This document shows positions 6,965-15,133 of a stretch of 36,540 nt of DNA, one piece after another. The notes under the pieces are model-generated. The model worked only from the letters and a program-made list of their open reading frames with translations, ran no database searches and was not told where the DNA came from. Origin of the DNA: a virus. The stretch's first letter is position 1. Each line of letters opens with the position of its first letter. The DNA is taken from positions 1 through 36,540 of the IMG/VR virus record IMGVR_UViG_3300036715_001408; one strand, 5' to 3'. Both the position numbers and the translations under genes were made by a program.

Positions 6965-7309
6965 TCAGGAGGGCTCGTCGAGACCGGGCTCATCCTCGTC
7001 GGCTGGGATCCCAACGAGCAGGTCCTCGCCCGTGATCTCCTTGAGGCGGGTGATCTCGGCGACCATGCCGGTGATGATCTGCTGCTGCTGCTCGATCTTC
7101 GCCTGGGCGGTGATCAACTGGCTCTCAAGCCCGATCGAGTGGTCGGTCTCCTCGGCGATGCGGGTTCGCTGGAGGTTGATGATGACCTGCGCGCGAGCGA
7201 CCTTCTCGGCGTCGGTCTCGACCGGGGCCTCGGGAGCGGAGGGCTGGGTCATGGGCTTCCTTCCTGACTTCTTGACCCGCCGCTTGAGGTGGGTCTTGGA
7301 CTGCGGCAT
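6965..7309 (-). CDS. Small coiled-coil protein (114 aa)
   Basis: The frame begins MPQSKTHLKRRVKKSGRKPM at 7309, a very basic N-terminus, but no clear ribosome site precedes it. An internal ATG at 7252 (MTQPSAPEAP) has AGGAAGG 7 nt upstream and may be the true start, giving 95 residues. Residues about 30-95 form a long amphipathic helix (EKVARAQVIINLQRTRIAEE ... AKIEQQQQIITGMVAEITRL), so it is probably a coiled-coil oligomer. The C-terminus is acidic. It lies between the fibre genes and the glycosyltransferase fusion. No family is recognised; a fibre chaperone or linker is one possibility. Confidence 0.6.
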   Translation of the reverse strand: MPQSKTHLKRRVKKSGRKPMTQPSAPEAPVETDAEKVARAQVIINLQRTRIAEETDHSIGLESQLITAQAKIEQQQQIITGMVAEITRLKEITGEDLLVGIPADEDEPGLDEPS

Positions 7310-7352
7310 GTAGGCAGGTTAGTACCCAAGGGTCCTTAGGAGCGAGCCCTGG

Positions 7353-8597
7353 CTAGATCTCTGCCGAGAAGTCGATCCAGGTTCCATTGGTGGCGTTCGT
7401 GGCCAAGAAGCAGGCGTTTCCTGCGGTACCTCCAGAAGCGACGGTGGCCGTCACGACAGACAGGGCCTCATGGCTGGACGCAGATTGCGTCATCGCGGTC
7501 GAGGCGATGCCGGATCCCGAGGGGCCGGTCGCGAGGAATGAGGTCACCCCCGATACTGCCATCGTCGGCTTAGCACGCATCTTCACTGGGAACGAGATAG
7601 AGGCAGCAGCGCCGGTCGTGGCTGTCCACTGCCCTGCCCCTAGCCACTTCTGAGCAGACCCATCGACGATGATCCGCCAGTAGGAGCGCTGGCAGAGGAT
7701 GAGTTCGAGGGCGTAGGGGCGGGACTCGAAGGGGGTGACGACGAGCCCCTCCTCCAACTGCACACCCGTGACCTCAAACCAGTCGTTGGTGCTGGCGGTG
7801 CCGACCGGTACGTAGCCGAAGTCGATGGCGACCTGGGTCAGGCCGGAGGCCAGCCCGGCATCGCTGATGACGAAGCGCTGCCACGATGTCGTCAGGATGA
7901 CGTTGGTCGAGATCTCTGCGACGTTGCCGGTAACGAACGCAGGACCAGCCGTCGTCACAGCCGTGACCTCGGTGCCGGTGCCAGAGACCAGAGTGGCCGT
8001 CAGGAAGGACGAGGCAGCAGAGAAGTTGGCTCCGCACTTGGCCCAGAACGACAGGACGACGGGCTTGGACTGGTAGCGAGCCGAGCCCTCGTTCTCGTAG
8101 GTCTGGCAGACATGCAGAGCACCCGTCGCGGCGTTGGCGTTGTCTCGCTGAACACGGAGCGAGTTGCCGAACCCGACCGGGAGAGAGGCAGCGATCTGGG
8201 TCCAGGTCAGGCCCGCGACGAAGCCGTTGCGGTAGGCCATCCAGCGGTCCATGCCGTTCATGCCGGTCGTCGCGTTGGTCGAACCGGCTCCGGTCGTCCC
8301 TCGCTGGGACACGCGCATCGCGCCGTTGTGCACCGAGTTCCGGCCGGACAACTGGTAGGCCGTGACGTCGAAGCCGGGGCTCGATGTATCGACCCACACC
8401 GCACCCTGAGCCGGGCTAGAAGGGGCGATGCCCGAGACGGTGATCGGGTAGGGGAGATCAGTCCACGCGCCAGACAGGTAGATACGCAGTGCACCGGTCG
8501 AGGTGTTGCGATAGACGTCTCCCGACTTGGGTGTCGGGAAGGTCGGATCCGTGGCCGCCTGGAAGACGTTGAAGGGGTCATACGCGGTCTTCGACAT
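7353..8597 (-). CDS. Tail fibre protein with carbohydrate-binding C-terminal region (414 aa)
   Basis: ATG at 8597 is nested in the stop of the previous gene (TGATG) with GGAGAGG upstream; a longer frame would enter the upstream gene. The N-terminus (MSKTAYDPFNVFQAATDPTF, then GDVYRNTSTGALRIYLSGAW) is a small beta module found at fibre ends. Residues about 105-310 match the widespread phage fibre domain: NSVHNGAMRVSQRGTTG, MDRWMAYRNG, VVLSFWAKCG, TTSWQRFVI, WFEVTGVQLEEG, TPFESRPYALELILCQRSYW. This jelly-roll domain is carbohydrate-binding-like. The C-terminal 100 residues form a further beta domain that may be the receptor tip. It is the last of the fibre run in transcription order. Confidence 0.8.
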   Translation of the reverse strand: MSKTAYDPFNVFQAATDPTFPTPKSGDVYRNTSTGALRIYLSGAWTDLPYPITVSGIAPSSPAQGAVWVDTSSPGFDVTAYQLSGRNSVHNGAMRVSQRGTTGAGSTNATTGMNGMDRWMAYRNGFVAGLTWTQIAASLPVGFGNSLRVQRDNANAATGALHVCQTYENEGSARYQSKPVVLSFWAKCGANFSAASSFLTATLVSGTGTEVTAVTTAGPAFVTGNVAEISTNVILTTSWQRFVISDAGLASGLTQVAIDFGYVPVGTASTNDWFEVTGVQLEEGLVVTPFESRPYALELILCQRSYWRIIVDGSAQKWLGAGQWTATTGAAASISFPVKMRAKPTMAVSGVTSFLATGPSGSGIASTAMTQSASSHEALSVVTATVASGGTAGNACFLATNATNGTWIDFSAEI

Positions 8598-10378
8598 CAG
8601 GGCCTCTCCCAGGTTCCGGAGACGTTGTCGCGCACCTTGGGCTGGGGCGACCATCCGGCCCCGTCCCACGCCGAGAGGCGGCCGTTGATCGGCTGTGTCC
8701 AGGTCGCAGTAACGGGGTCGTAGTGGAACGTGCTGCTATCGGCGTTGATCAGGCTGTTCGACCCGTTGATCGCCATCACGTGATCGGGGAGTGTCCGCAT
8801 CGAGGCGAGGTACTTGATGCGATCGACGGTCACGTTAGTCGCATCGCCCATGGCATTGAACCCCTGGTCACCGTCGAAGCCGGTGAAGTAGTTCTGCCCG
8901 ATGGTGACGGCCGTCTTCGTCAGCACGGAAGTTGCTGGTCCTCCGGATGACGGTGTCGCCGTTCCGATCCCATCGACGTACAGCGTCGGGATTCCGCTCG
9001 CATTGACCCAGATGAACCAGTGGTGCCACTTGCCGTCGTTGACCGGGACGGTCGTGCACTGAGTGAAGCCCACATCGGACGCGAACGTGTTGTACGTGAT
9101 CGCGAGGTATCCGATGGTCCCGGCGGTTGTGAGCGTGTCGTTGGAGTAGAGGAGTCGGAGATCAGTCACGCCCGGCGCGAAGGATACGGCGGCGACGAGG
9201 TAGTTGGTGTAGGAACCGAAGAAGTTCCAGACTGAATGGGTGGTCTTGAAGAAGCCGCCGATGTACCACGGCAGCGCCATGATCGGGTTTCGCGGGTAGT
9301 TGCCACGGTACACGGTCCCGCCAGCAGCGGGCGGCAGCGTGTAGAGAATCGAGTGGAAGGCCGAGCCAGGGTGACGGTAGGCGATCGTCTGAGTCCCGAT
9401 CTTCCGCTCGGCGCGAGGGCTCAAGAGGTCGAGACTGCTGGCTGGTTGCCCTGAGTCATCGACGTAGGTGACTCCGCGATAGGCGTCGTCGAGACGTCGA
9501 GGATTGACCCTGGCAGCGCTGGGAGATCCGGAGTTCTGCGCCATTCCGAACCCCGGAGCCATGCCTCCCGAGAAGTAGACATGGGTGGGCGTATCTGACG
9601 GTGCCCAGAAGTCCTGAGGCTCGACGAGCCCGGACCAGGCACGCATGACCGGGTCCTTGATCGTCTGGTACACCCGTGTCCCGGTGTTCCCGACGCCGTT
9701 GTAGAACCGGACATTGTCGAGATAGCCGGAAAGGCCGCTCGAAACAGCGAAGTTGTTGCGCACCGAGATAACGGCCGTCTCGTCATCGGCGATGAACGAC
9801 ACGGCGATGACGCCCCAGACGTTGGCTAAGGGGAGGGACTGGGAGAATCCGGGGGGAGCGAAGTTGACCGAGGCGTCGGTGCTGATGATCAGCGATCCGC
9901 TGCTCCAGTTGGCGAAAGCGTCGGTGACCAGCGTGTATACCTGTCCGCGCTCAAGACCGTCCACGTTGAGCGAGACGCCCGAGGTCAGCGTCGGCGTCGA
10001 TGCCACGGGGAAGTGGATCATCCCCATCCGGCCGTGGCCGTCGGTCGAGAGAGTGGTGGTGATCGTGGCACCGCCGCCAGCCAGTGGATACCAGCCGCCG
10101 ACACCGCTGATGAAGTTCTGGGTGTCCTCAGACAGGTAGTCCTCTGGCTGCTGGTAACCCATGTCGAACCACTCGGCCGAGCACCCGGCGGAGAGGTTGA
10201 CGCGATCCTGTGCGCTTCCGACGACGTTGGTCAGACGACCGGAGGCGAAGAAGACCCCGCTGTTTCCACCGCCCTCGGGGACAGTGTCGAGAGCCAGCCC
10301 GAGCGAGCCGTTGTTCCACGTGAGCAGTTCCCTCGTCACGCGAGAGGACTTGAGACTCCTGCCGAATCCGGGACGCAT
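8597..10378 (-). CDS. Tail fibre/adhesin with LamG-like lectin domain (593 aa)
   Basis: ATG at 10378, 6 nt after the upstream stop. No signal or membrane segment. Residues about 85-235 (FISGVGGWYPLAGGGATIT, then GYLDNVRFYN) look like a carbohydrate-binding jelly roll. Residues about 385-530 form a concanavalin A/LamG-like sandwich, with the hallmark VPVNDGKWHHWFIWVN, PTLYVDGIG and TAVTIGQNYFTGF segments. The C-terminus ends in a short INGRLSAWDGAGW module, like the small beta module at the start of the next fibre. Proteins of this kind bind cell-wall sugars; together with the next gene it likely contributes to receptor recognition. Confidence 0.75.
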   Translation of the reverse strand: MRPGFGRSLKSSRVTRELLTWNNGSLGLALDTVPEGGGNSGVFFASGRLTNVVGSAQDRVNLSAGCSAEWFDMGYQQPEDYLSEDTQNFISGVGGWYPLAGGGATITTTLSTDGHGRMGMIHFPVASTPTLTSGVSLNVDGLERGQVYTLVTDAFANWSSGSLIISTDASVNFAPPGFSQSLPLANVWGVIAVSFIADDETAVISVRNNFAVSSGLSGYLDNVRFYNGVGNTGTRVYQTIKDPVMRAWSGLVEPQDFWAPSDTPTHVYFSGGMAPGFGMAQNSGSPSAARVNPRRLDDAYRGVTYVDDSGQPASSLDLLSPRAERKIGTQTIAYRHPGSAFHSILYTLPPAAGGTVYRGNYPRNPIMALPWYIGGFFKTTHSVWNFFGSYTNYLVAAVSFAPGVTDLRLLYSNDTLTTAGTIGYLAITYNTFASDVGFTQCTTVPVNDGKWHHWFIWVNASGIPTLYVDGIGTATPSSGGPATSVLTKTAVTIGQNYFTGFDGDQGFNAMGDATNVTVDRIKYLASMRTLPDHVMAINGSNSLINADSSTFHYDPVTATWTQPINGRLSAWDGAGWSPQPKVRDNVSGTWERP

Positions 10379-10384
10379 CGGCAG

Positions 10385-11218
10385 TCAGTTCTGGGTGTAG
10401 GTGACCTGGGCGTCCACAACGCCAACGGCGGTGGCGGTGGGCAGGTAGACCATGAACGGGCAGGAGGTGTCGTATATCCGGGGGAGGCCCATCGCGATGG
10501 AGTCCTTGGCGTACGACGTGTTCGCCAGCGGGGTTCCGATCGTCGTGATCTGTCGGTAGAGGATCAGCGAGACCGTGCCGGTCACGAGCGAGGTACCGAG
10601 GGTGATCGACTGGATCGAACGGATGCCGGTGTCGCCAGCCTGGAGGGAGAAGGGGACGATCGAGCCAGCCACCGCCGTGGCGGGAAAGGTATAGAGAGTC
10701 GCCCCAGTGCGTCCAGCCGTGCCCGCTGAGTTGGTGTACGAGATCGTCATGTTCGCGATGGCACTACCGTTGGTGGTGGCTGTCTGAACCTCGACGGCGG
10801 CCATCACGCCTTCGCCGTTGATCGAGCCGTTCATGTCACGAGGCGGGAGGGCCACCAGGGTGATGGTCTGCGCGGTCAAGGTCGTGACGACGATGCCTGA
10901 GGTCACCGTGTCCACCTGCCAGAGGCGGTCCCAGATCGAGACTGCTCCGACGTTGCCACCATGGCTCACCTCCAGGTTGGCCAGATGGATGTTCTTGCCA
11001 CCAACGGTAGCAGGGAAGGGGATCGAGCCTGCGTATGCCGTGAGTGCTGTGGGCGCAGCCAGGGTGCGCGTGGCGGCTGCTGCCGCAGCACCGGGGATAC
11101 CAGCCAGGAGGATCGACGAGTGATACACACCGGCAGCCTTGGACGTGACGGCGACCTTGCATACGTCGTACGACGGGAGGAGTCCCGCGACGATTCCGTC
11201 GAGACTGGTGACCGCCAC
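10385..11218 (-). CDS. Virion structural protein of unknown role (277 aa)
   Basis: ATG at 11218 follows a good GGAGG site (about 7 nt). The protein is Ala/Thr/Ser-rich, without charged clusters, and alternates beta strands and turns in the style of a phage surface or baseplate protein. Recognisable pieces are MAVTSLDGIVAGLLPSYDVC at the N-terminus, a NIHLANLEVSHGGNVGAVSI segment, and VVDAQVTYTQN at the end. Genes in this place between two fibres in actinobacteriophages are often annotated simply as minor tail proteins. I do not recognise a domain. Confidence 0.6.
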   Translation of the reverse strand: MAVTSLDGIVAGLLPSYDVCKVAVTSKAAGVYHSSILLAGIPGAAAAAATRTLAAPTALTAYAGSIPFPATVGGKNIHLANLEVSHGGNVGAVSIWDRLWQVDTVTSGIVVTTLTAQTITLVALPPRDMNGSINGEGVMAAVEVQTATTNGSAIANMTISYTNSAGTAGRTGATLYTFPATAVAGSIVPFSLQAGDTGIRSIQSITLGTSLVTGTVSLILYRQITTIGTPLANTSYAKDSIAMGLPRIYDTSCPFMVYLPTATAVGVVDAQVTYTQN

Positions 11219-11255
11219 GGTGGATCCTCCTGAGTAGATATGAGCCGAGCGAGAC

Positions 11256-13340
11256 TCAGCCCCAGATGATGAAGCGGAGCGAGTTCGCGCCGGGGGCCAC
11301 GGCGAAGTTGAACGTGGTCACCGTAGTGGACGTCAGGACCACGTCGCACTCCACCTCGGTCGAGGATGCCACGTCGTAGACCTGGGCCACCACCCACTGC
11401 TGCCCGAGGCTGTGGGTGATCGCGATGGAGGTCGCGGAGGCGTGCGTCGCGGTCGTGAAGAGCACGGCGACGTGCGAGCCGGAGGTACCGGTGCGGTTGA
11501 CCGTGATGTCGTCGGCGTTGACGACGATCGTGTTGTTCGCGTTCTGGCCGACGGCGATGACGTTGGCCGTCGCGGTGAGACCGGCACCAGCCTGCGTCGA
11601 GGTGATCGTGAACATGAACGACCAGGTCGAGGTCGAGGTTCCGGGCACCCACGGGGTCGCGCCGGTCGCGGTGCAGTAGTAGAACGTGTTCGCGTTGGCC
11701 GTTCCCTGCTCAATCGGGACGACGGTTCCACGCGAGATCTCAGCGTTGGCGTCGGCGTCCGTCGCTCGGGTCGGAGCACCGGCACCGTTGACGGTGTAGA
11801 TGCCGTTCTCCGACGCGGTGGTCTGGCCTGCCAGCAGGATGCGGTCACCCGTCGCCAGGGTGACGCCGTCCACGACCGAGGTGTTGGCGTAGGCCGAGGC
11901 GAGGGTGCCGTTGGTGGTGGCGACGGCGCGGACCGAGGCCTTCCAGTCGAGCCCCTGGACCAGCGTGTCGACGTAGGACTTGGTCGCTGCGTCCTGGGCT
12001 GCGGAGGGGTCGAGCAGGTTGGTGATGCGCTTGGAGTTGTTCGACCAGTCGGCTGTCGCGAGGCCGAGGAGGTTCGGCGTGATGTTGCCGGGGACGACCT
12101 CGAACTTGATGTCAGACTGTGAGGCGTTGTCGACGGCGGTCGCGGTGGTGTACGTGCCGTTGATGAAGTTCAGGACGGTGCGGGCTGTGATGGCTGCCGC
12201 GTTGTTGGCCTTGACCGTGGTGTAGCCAGCCGAGCCGGAGACGCCGGTCCAGGTGCCGGGCGTTCCGCCAGTGGTACAGATGTAGATCGCGCCGGTCTGG
12301 GTGATGACCCAGTCACCGATCACGAAGGTTCCGGTGGTCGGGGCGATCGAGGCTGTGGCTCCGACGTAGCGGGAGGCGGCGACTGCGCCGGTCAGACCGG
12401 AGGGGATGAGCGCAGTCGCGGTGAAGGTACCCGCCACGCCGCTGGTGCCCGTACCGGTGAGGTTGATCTCCTTGTTGCCCGTGATGCCGACGGTGTTGAC
12501 CGCGACGCCGTTGGTGAAGGTGTTCGCACCGGACCACGAGTTGGTCGCCGCGAGGAGGTAGGAGCCGACGCGGACCCAGGTGCCAGGCGTGCCACCGGCC
12601 GAGCAGACGTAGATGTCGCCGCCGGTCGTGACCGTCCAGTCACCCGTGGCGTAGGTGCCGGACCCAGGTGCACCGGCGGCGTTGCCTCCTGCGTACTTGG
12701 TGCTCGTCGCGGCACCGGTCTGGCCGGTCGCCGTGAACTGCGTGCCCTGGTGAGTGTTGGTCGTGGTGATCGTGCCCGAGCCGGAAACCGCCGCGTTGAA
12801 GGCGTTCGTGCCGGTCCAGGTGTTGTTTGTGCCGAGCAGGTAGGAGCCGACCTGAGTCCAGGTGCCGGGGGTTCCTGCACCAGTGCAGACGAAGACGTTC
12901 CCGTTCTGCGCGATGACGAAGTCGCCGACTGCGTAGGTGCCGGAGGCAGGAGCGACGGTCGCGGTGGCACCCGCGTAGCGTGAGGCGCTGGTAGCACCCG
13001 TGTTGCCGCTGGCGATCAGGATGACGCCCGTGAAGTTGCCACCGACAGAGTTGGCACCCGTGCCGGTGAGGTTGATCTCCTTGTTGCCCGTGATGCCGAC
13101 GGTATTGACCGCCAGGCCACCGGTCAGTGTCAGAGCGCCCGTCTTGGTCTGTGCGATCGCACCACCATCGAGCACGCCGAAGAAGGCCGTGGCGTTCCTC
13201 AACTGGAGGGAGCCGATCGCGGTGTCGTAGTAGATCTGGCCGGAGAGCGGAGAGCCCGGCGCGGACGCCAGGTTCTGGATCCGCGCGTTCTGCAACTCGT
13301 TCTGGTTCAGGTCCAGGTTGACCAGGAACTTGCGCGACAT
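11256..13340 (-). CDS. Tail fibre with internal repeats (694 aa)
   Basis: ATG at 13340. The N-terminus MSRKFLVNLDLNQNELQNAR, then GSPLSGQIYYDT is the standard fibre attachment motif. Residues about 75-370 contain three imperfect ~95-residue repeats, each ending in a [VI]C..[AG]GTPGTW(T/V)xVGSYLL-like strand; repeats 1 and 3 both carry VNTVGITGNKEINLTGTG. Residues about 420-450 hold the fibre motif NSKRITNLLDPSAAQDAATKSYVDT split around a linker. The C-terminal region includes GDRILLAGQTTASENGIYTV and a final beta domain with ITHSLGQQWVVAQVYD, similar in style to the C-terminal domain of the next gene. It is a trimeric fibre by analogy with the family. Confidence 0.85.
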   Translation of the reverse strand: MSRKFLVNLDLNQNELQNARIQNLASAPGSPLSGQIYYDTAIGSLQLRNATAFFGVLDGGAIAQTKTGALTLTGGLAVNTVGITGNKEINLTGTGANSVGGNFTGVILIASGNTGATSASRYAGATATVAPASGTYAVGDFVIAQNGNVFVCTGAGTPGTWTQVGSYLLGTNNTWTGTNAFNAAVSGSGTITTTNTHQGTQFTATGQTGAATSTKYAGGNAAGAPGSGTYATGDWTVTTGGDIYVCSAGGTPGTWVRVGSYLLAATNSWSGANTFTNGVAVNTVGITGNKEINLTGTGTSGVAGTFTATALIPSGLTGAVAASRYVGATASIAPTTGTFVIGDWVITQTGAIYICTTGGTPGTWTGVSGSAGYTTVKANNAAAITARTVLNFINGTYTTATAVDNASQSDIKFEVVPGNITPNLLGLATADWSNNSKRITNLLDPSAAQDAATKSYVDTLVQGLDWKASVRAVATTNGTLASAYANTSVVDGVTLATGDRILLAGQTTASENGIYTVNGAGAPTRATDADANAEISRGTVVPIEQGTANANTFYYCTATGATPWVPGTSTSTWSFMFTITSTQAGAGLTATANVIAVGQNANNTIVVNADDITVNRTGTSGSHVAVLFTTATHASATSIAITHSLGQQWVVAQVYDVASSTEVECDVVLTSTTVTTFNFAVAPGANSLRFIIWG
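12231..13118 (-). repeat. Three tandem ~95-codon repeats inside the fibre gene
   Basis: Repeat 1 covers about residues 75-178, repeat 2 about 183-275 and repeat 3 about 279-370. Repeats 1 and 3 share nearly identical DNA over the VGITGNKEINLTGTG codons (13065-13103 and 12453-12491), which suggests recent duplication or gene conversion. Repeat 2 has a different first third. Confidence 0.75.
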
Positions 13341-13349
13341 GTCAGTCTC

Positions 13350-13685
13350 CTACGAGAGGTACGCGGTGCCAGAGAAGGCAGCCGAGAACGTGATGGTGAT
13401 CTGGGTGCTGCTGTCGTAGGAGATCGACCCCTCGACGGTGGTACCGGCGCTGTCTACGACGGTGACGTTGGGATTGAACCCCAGGCTGTGGACGATGACC
13501 CAGGTGTCTGTCGGGACGGCCTGGTTGTAGGCAAGAGATCCGCCGCCTCCCCCACCAGAGCCCGAGGGACCCGTCGGGCCGGTCGGCCCTGGAGGTCCTG
13601 GCACGGTCGATGCGGGCCCCGTGGGCCCGGTAGGGCCTGCGGCTCCGGGACCGGCGAGCGGGATCGTACGCAACGTCGGCGGCAC
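13350..13685 (-). CDS. Short collagen-like fibre protein (111 aa)
   Basis: GTG at 13685 (MPPTLRTIPLAGPGAAG) with GGAGGGCAG upstream and a copy of the repeated element at 13716-13751. Residues about 12-42 are G-P-T/G-P-x collagen-like triplets, followed by a Gly6 hinge. The C-terminal 60 residues form a compact beta domain (YNQAVPTDTWVIVHSLGFNP, then ITITFSAAFSGTAYLS). Collagen triplets fold as trimeric stalks in phage fibres, and the C-terminal domain probably caps and registers the trimer. The VIVHSLGFNP strand resembles ITHSLGQQW near the end of the following 694-residue fibre, hinting at a shared knob fold. Confidence 0.75.
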   Translation of the reverse strand: MPPTLRTIPLAGPGAAGPTGPTGPASTVPGPPGPTGPTGPSGSGGGGGGSLAYNQAVPTDTWVIVHSLGFNPNVTVVDSAGTTVEGSISYDSSTQITITFSAAFSGTAYLS

Positions 13686-13715
13686 TACCTGCCCTCCTAT
13701 CCCATCGAATCTTCT

Positions 13716-13751
13716 CTACCCCTTCGTAGGCAGAACCCCTACCAGGACAGC
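13716..13751 (-). repeat. 36-nt start-associated element, copy 3
   Basis: Minus-strand GCTGTC, 20 bases, GAAGGGGTAG. The 5' end overlaps the last codons and the TAG stop of the Gly-rich fibre gene. It ends 31 nt before the GTG at 13685. Internal GTAGG/CCTAC complementarity is present. Confidence 0.75.
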
Positions 13752-15124
13752 ACGATGCCGTAGCCGGAGCCGCCGAGGTTACCGTTGCCGCCGAGGCCCG
13801 GGTTCATCCCGACGCCACCACCGCCACCGCCACCACCCGCGAGGCCACCTACACCGCCATCGCCACCGGCACCACCAGCGAAGATCGTTGCTCCACCGCC
13901 GCCACCACCGGATCCACCGATGATGCTGCTCCCGGCAGCACCGGGACTGCCGGTACCACCGGGTGAACTTGAGCCACCGTCAGTGCCTGCCGCGCCGCCG
14001 CCGCCGGTCGCATAACTGTTGGAAGCCCCACCGGGGCCAGCGACGGTCGTGGTCGGGGTTGCTGTGTGTCCACCGCCGGAACCGCCGCCGCCGCCGCCGC
14101 GCATGGACGAGCCACCAGCCGGGCCAGTCGCGGTCGGCGGGTTCGCGGAACCAGCACCGCCACCGCCGCCCCACTCGGCGCAGTTCGTGGCTGCCGTGGC
14201 AGCAGCAGTCTGCGCGACACCGCCGATAGCGCCAGCGCCACCAGCGGAACCGCCGGAGGTCGGGGCCGCGCTGTACCAGGGGTAGCCACCAGCGCCAGCG
14301 GCACCTGAACCAGTGACCCCTGCACCAGCCGTGCCACCGCCTCCGCCACCGCCAGTGATCTGAGCAGAAGCAGTTCCACCGGAGCCACCCCCACCGCCGA
14401 AGGCGGAGAGATACGTGCCGAACGTCGTCGTGCCGCCGACTCCGCCAGCGCCACCACCGGCACCTGCGGCACCCTTGGCTCCGGCCGAACCTCCGGTCCC
14501 GATGGTGACCGCTACCGTGCTCGGAAGATCAGCCGAGGTGAAGTCGCGCCAGTTCGCACAACCACCACCGCCACCGCCGCCACCCTTGGCGACGACAGCC
14601 GTGGCGAGGGACGCACCAGCGCCACCGCCGCCACCGGCACCCCAGAGAAGGACGCGGTGGAACTTCGGGACGAAGTTGGTCGGCTTGGTCCAAGTCCCGT
14701 TGACGGAGAAGGGCTGGACGTCCGACGCTCCGCTGGCCCCGCTGGTGATGGGGATGCCTGCGCTGTTGACGTGGATGAAGCCGACGCCCGAGGAGTAGAT
14801 CAGCGACTCTCCAGCGGCCAGGATCGTCGAGAAGAGAGTGGCCGCGACGGTCCCGTCGTAGTGCACGACCGAGATCGTGTTCGAGATCGAGGCGTCCTCG
14901 TTGTGGATCGTGAGCAACTCGATGGATCGCTGGGTCACGGAGGCCGGTGATGCGACCAGGGTGGTATTGCCGATCGAGGAGATCGACGTGTTAGTGCTGT
15001 CCGGCGTCGTCGTGGTCACCCCAGCGCTGACCGTGGCGTCAATCCACGAGGCGTGCACCGATAGGGCGGCCGTCGCCGAGGTGTTGACGCGGATGACCTC
15101 CGACGTCGTGGCGAGAATCAGCAT
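13739..15124 (-). CDS. Glycine-rich tail adhesin (461 aa)
   Basis: ATG at 15124 (MLILATTSEVIRVNTSATAA). Residues 1-150 form a beta-rich head domain (SIELLTIHNEDASISNTISV, SLIYSSGVGFIHVNS). A linker FSVNGTWTKPTNFVPKFHRV introduces the Gly-rich domain at about 155-455, built of runs of Gly interrupted by short strands such as STVAVTIGTGGSAG and TTFGTYLSAFGG. It ends NLGGSGYGIVLSW. Such domains (Gly_rich_2 type, compare polyglycine-sandwich adhesins of T4-like phages) form exposed receptor-binding tips. The Gly runs are coded by GGN tracts that make the locus prone to slippage and length change. The assignment is strong for fibre/adhesin, weak for receptor. Confidence 0.8.
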   Translation of the reverse strand: MLILATTSEVIRVNTSATAALSVHASWIDATVSAGVTTTTPDSTNTSISSIGNTTLVASPASVTQRSIELLTIHNEDASISNTISVVHYDGTVAATLFSTILAAGESLIYSSGVGFIHVNSAGIPITSGASGASDVQPFSVNGTWTKPTNFVPKFHRVLLWGAGGGGGAGASLATAVVAKGGGGGGGGCANWRDFTSADLPSTVAVTIGTGGSAGAKGAAGAGGGAGGVGGTTTFGTYLSAFGGGGGSGGTASAQITGGGGGGGTAGAGVTGSGAAGAGGYPWYSAAPTSGGSAGGAGAIGGVAQTAAATAATNCAEWGGGGGAGSANPPTATGPAGGSSMRGGGGGGSGGGHTATPTTTVAGPGGASNSYATGGGGAAGTDGGSSSPGGTGSPGAAGSSIIGGSGGGGGGATIFAGGAGGDGGVGGLAGGGGGGGGVGMNPGLGGNGNLGGSGYGIVLSW

Positions 15125-15133
15125 GGCGTTCCT

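Noticed and set aside
7320-7340. CCTTGGGTACTAA upstream of the coiled-coil gene, similar to the spacer of the 30423-30452 promoter
   Set aside because: TACTAA could be a -10 box, but no TTGACA-like -35 is at the right distance; likeness to the other site may be chance.
13750-14650. The GC-rich CCACCGCC tracts as an origin or low-complexity artefact
   Set aside because: They code an in-frame Gly-rich adhesin domain with interspersed conserved strands.
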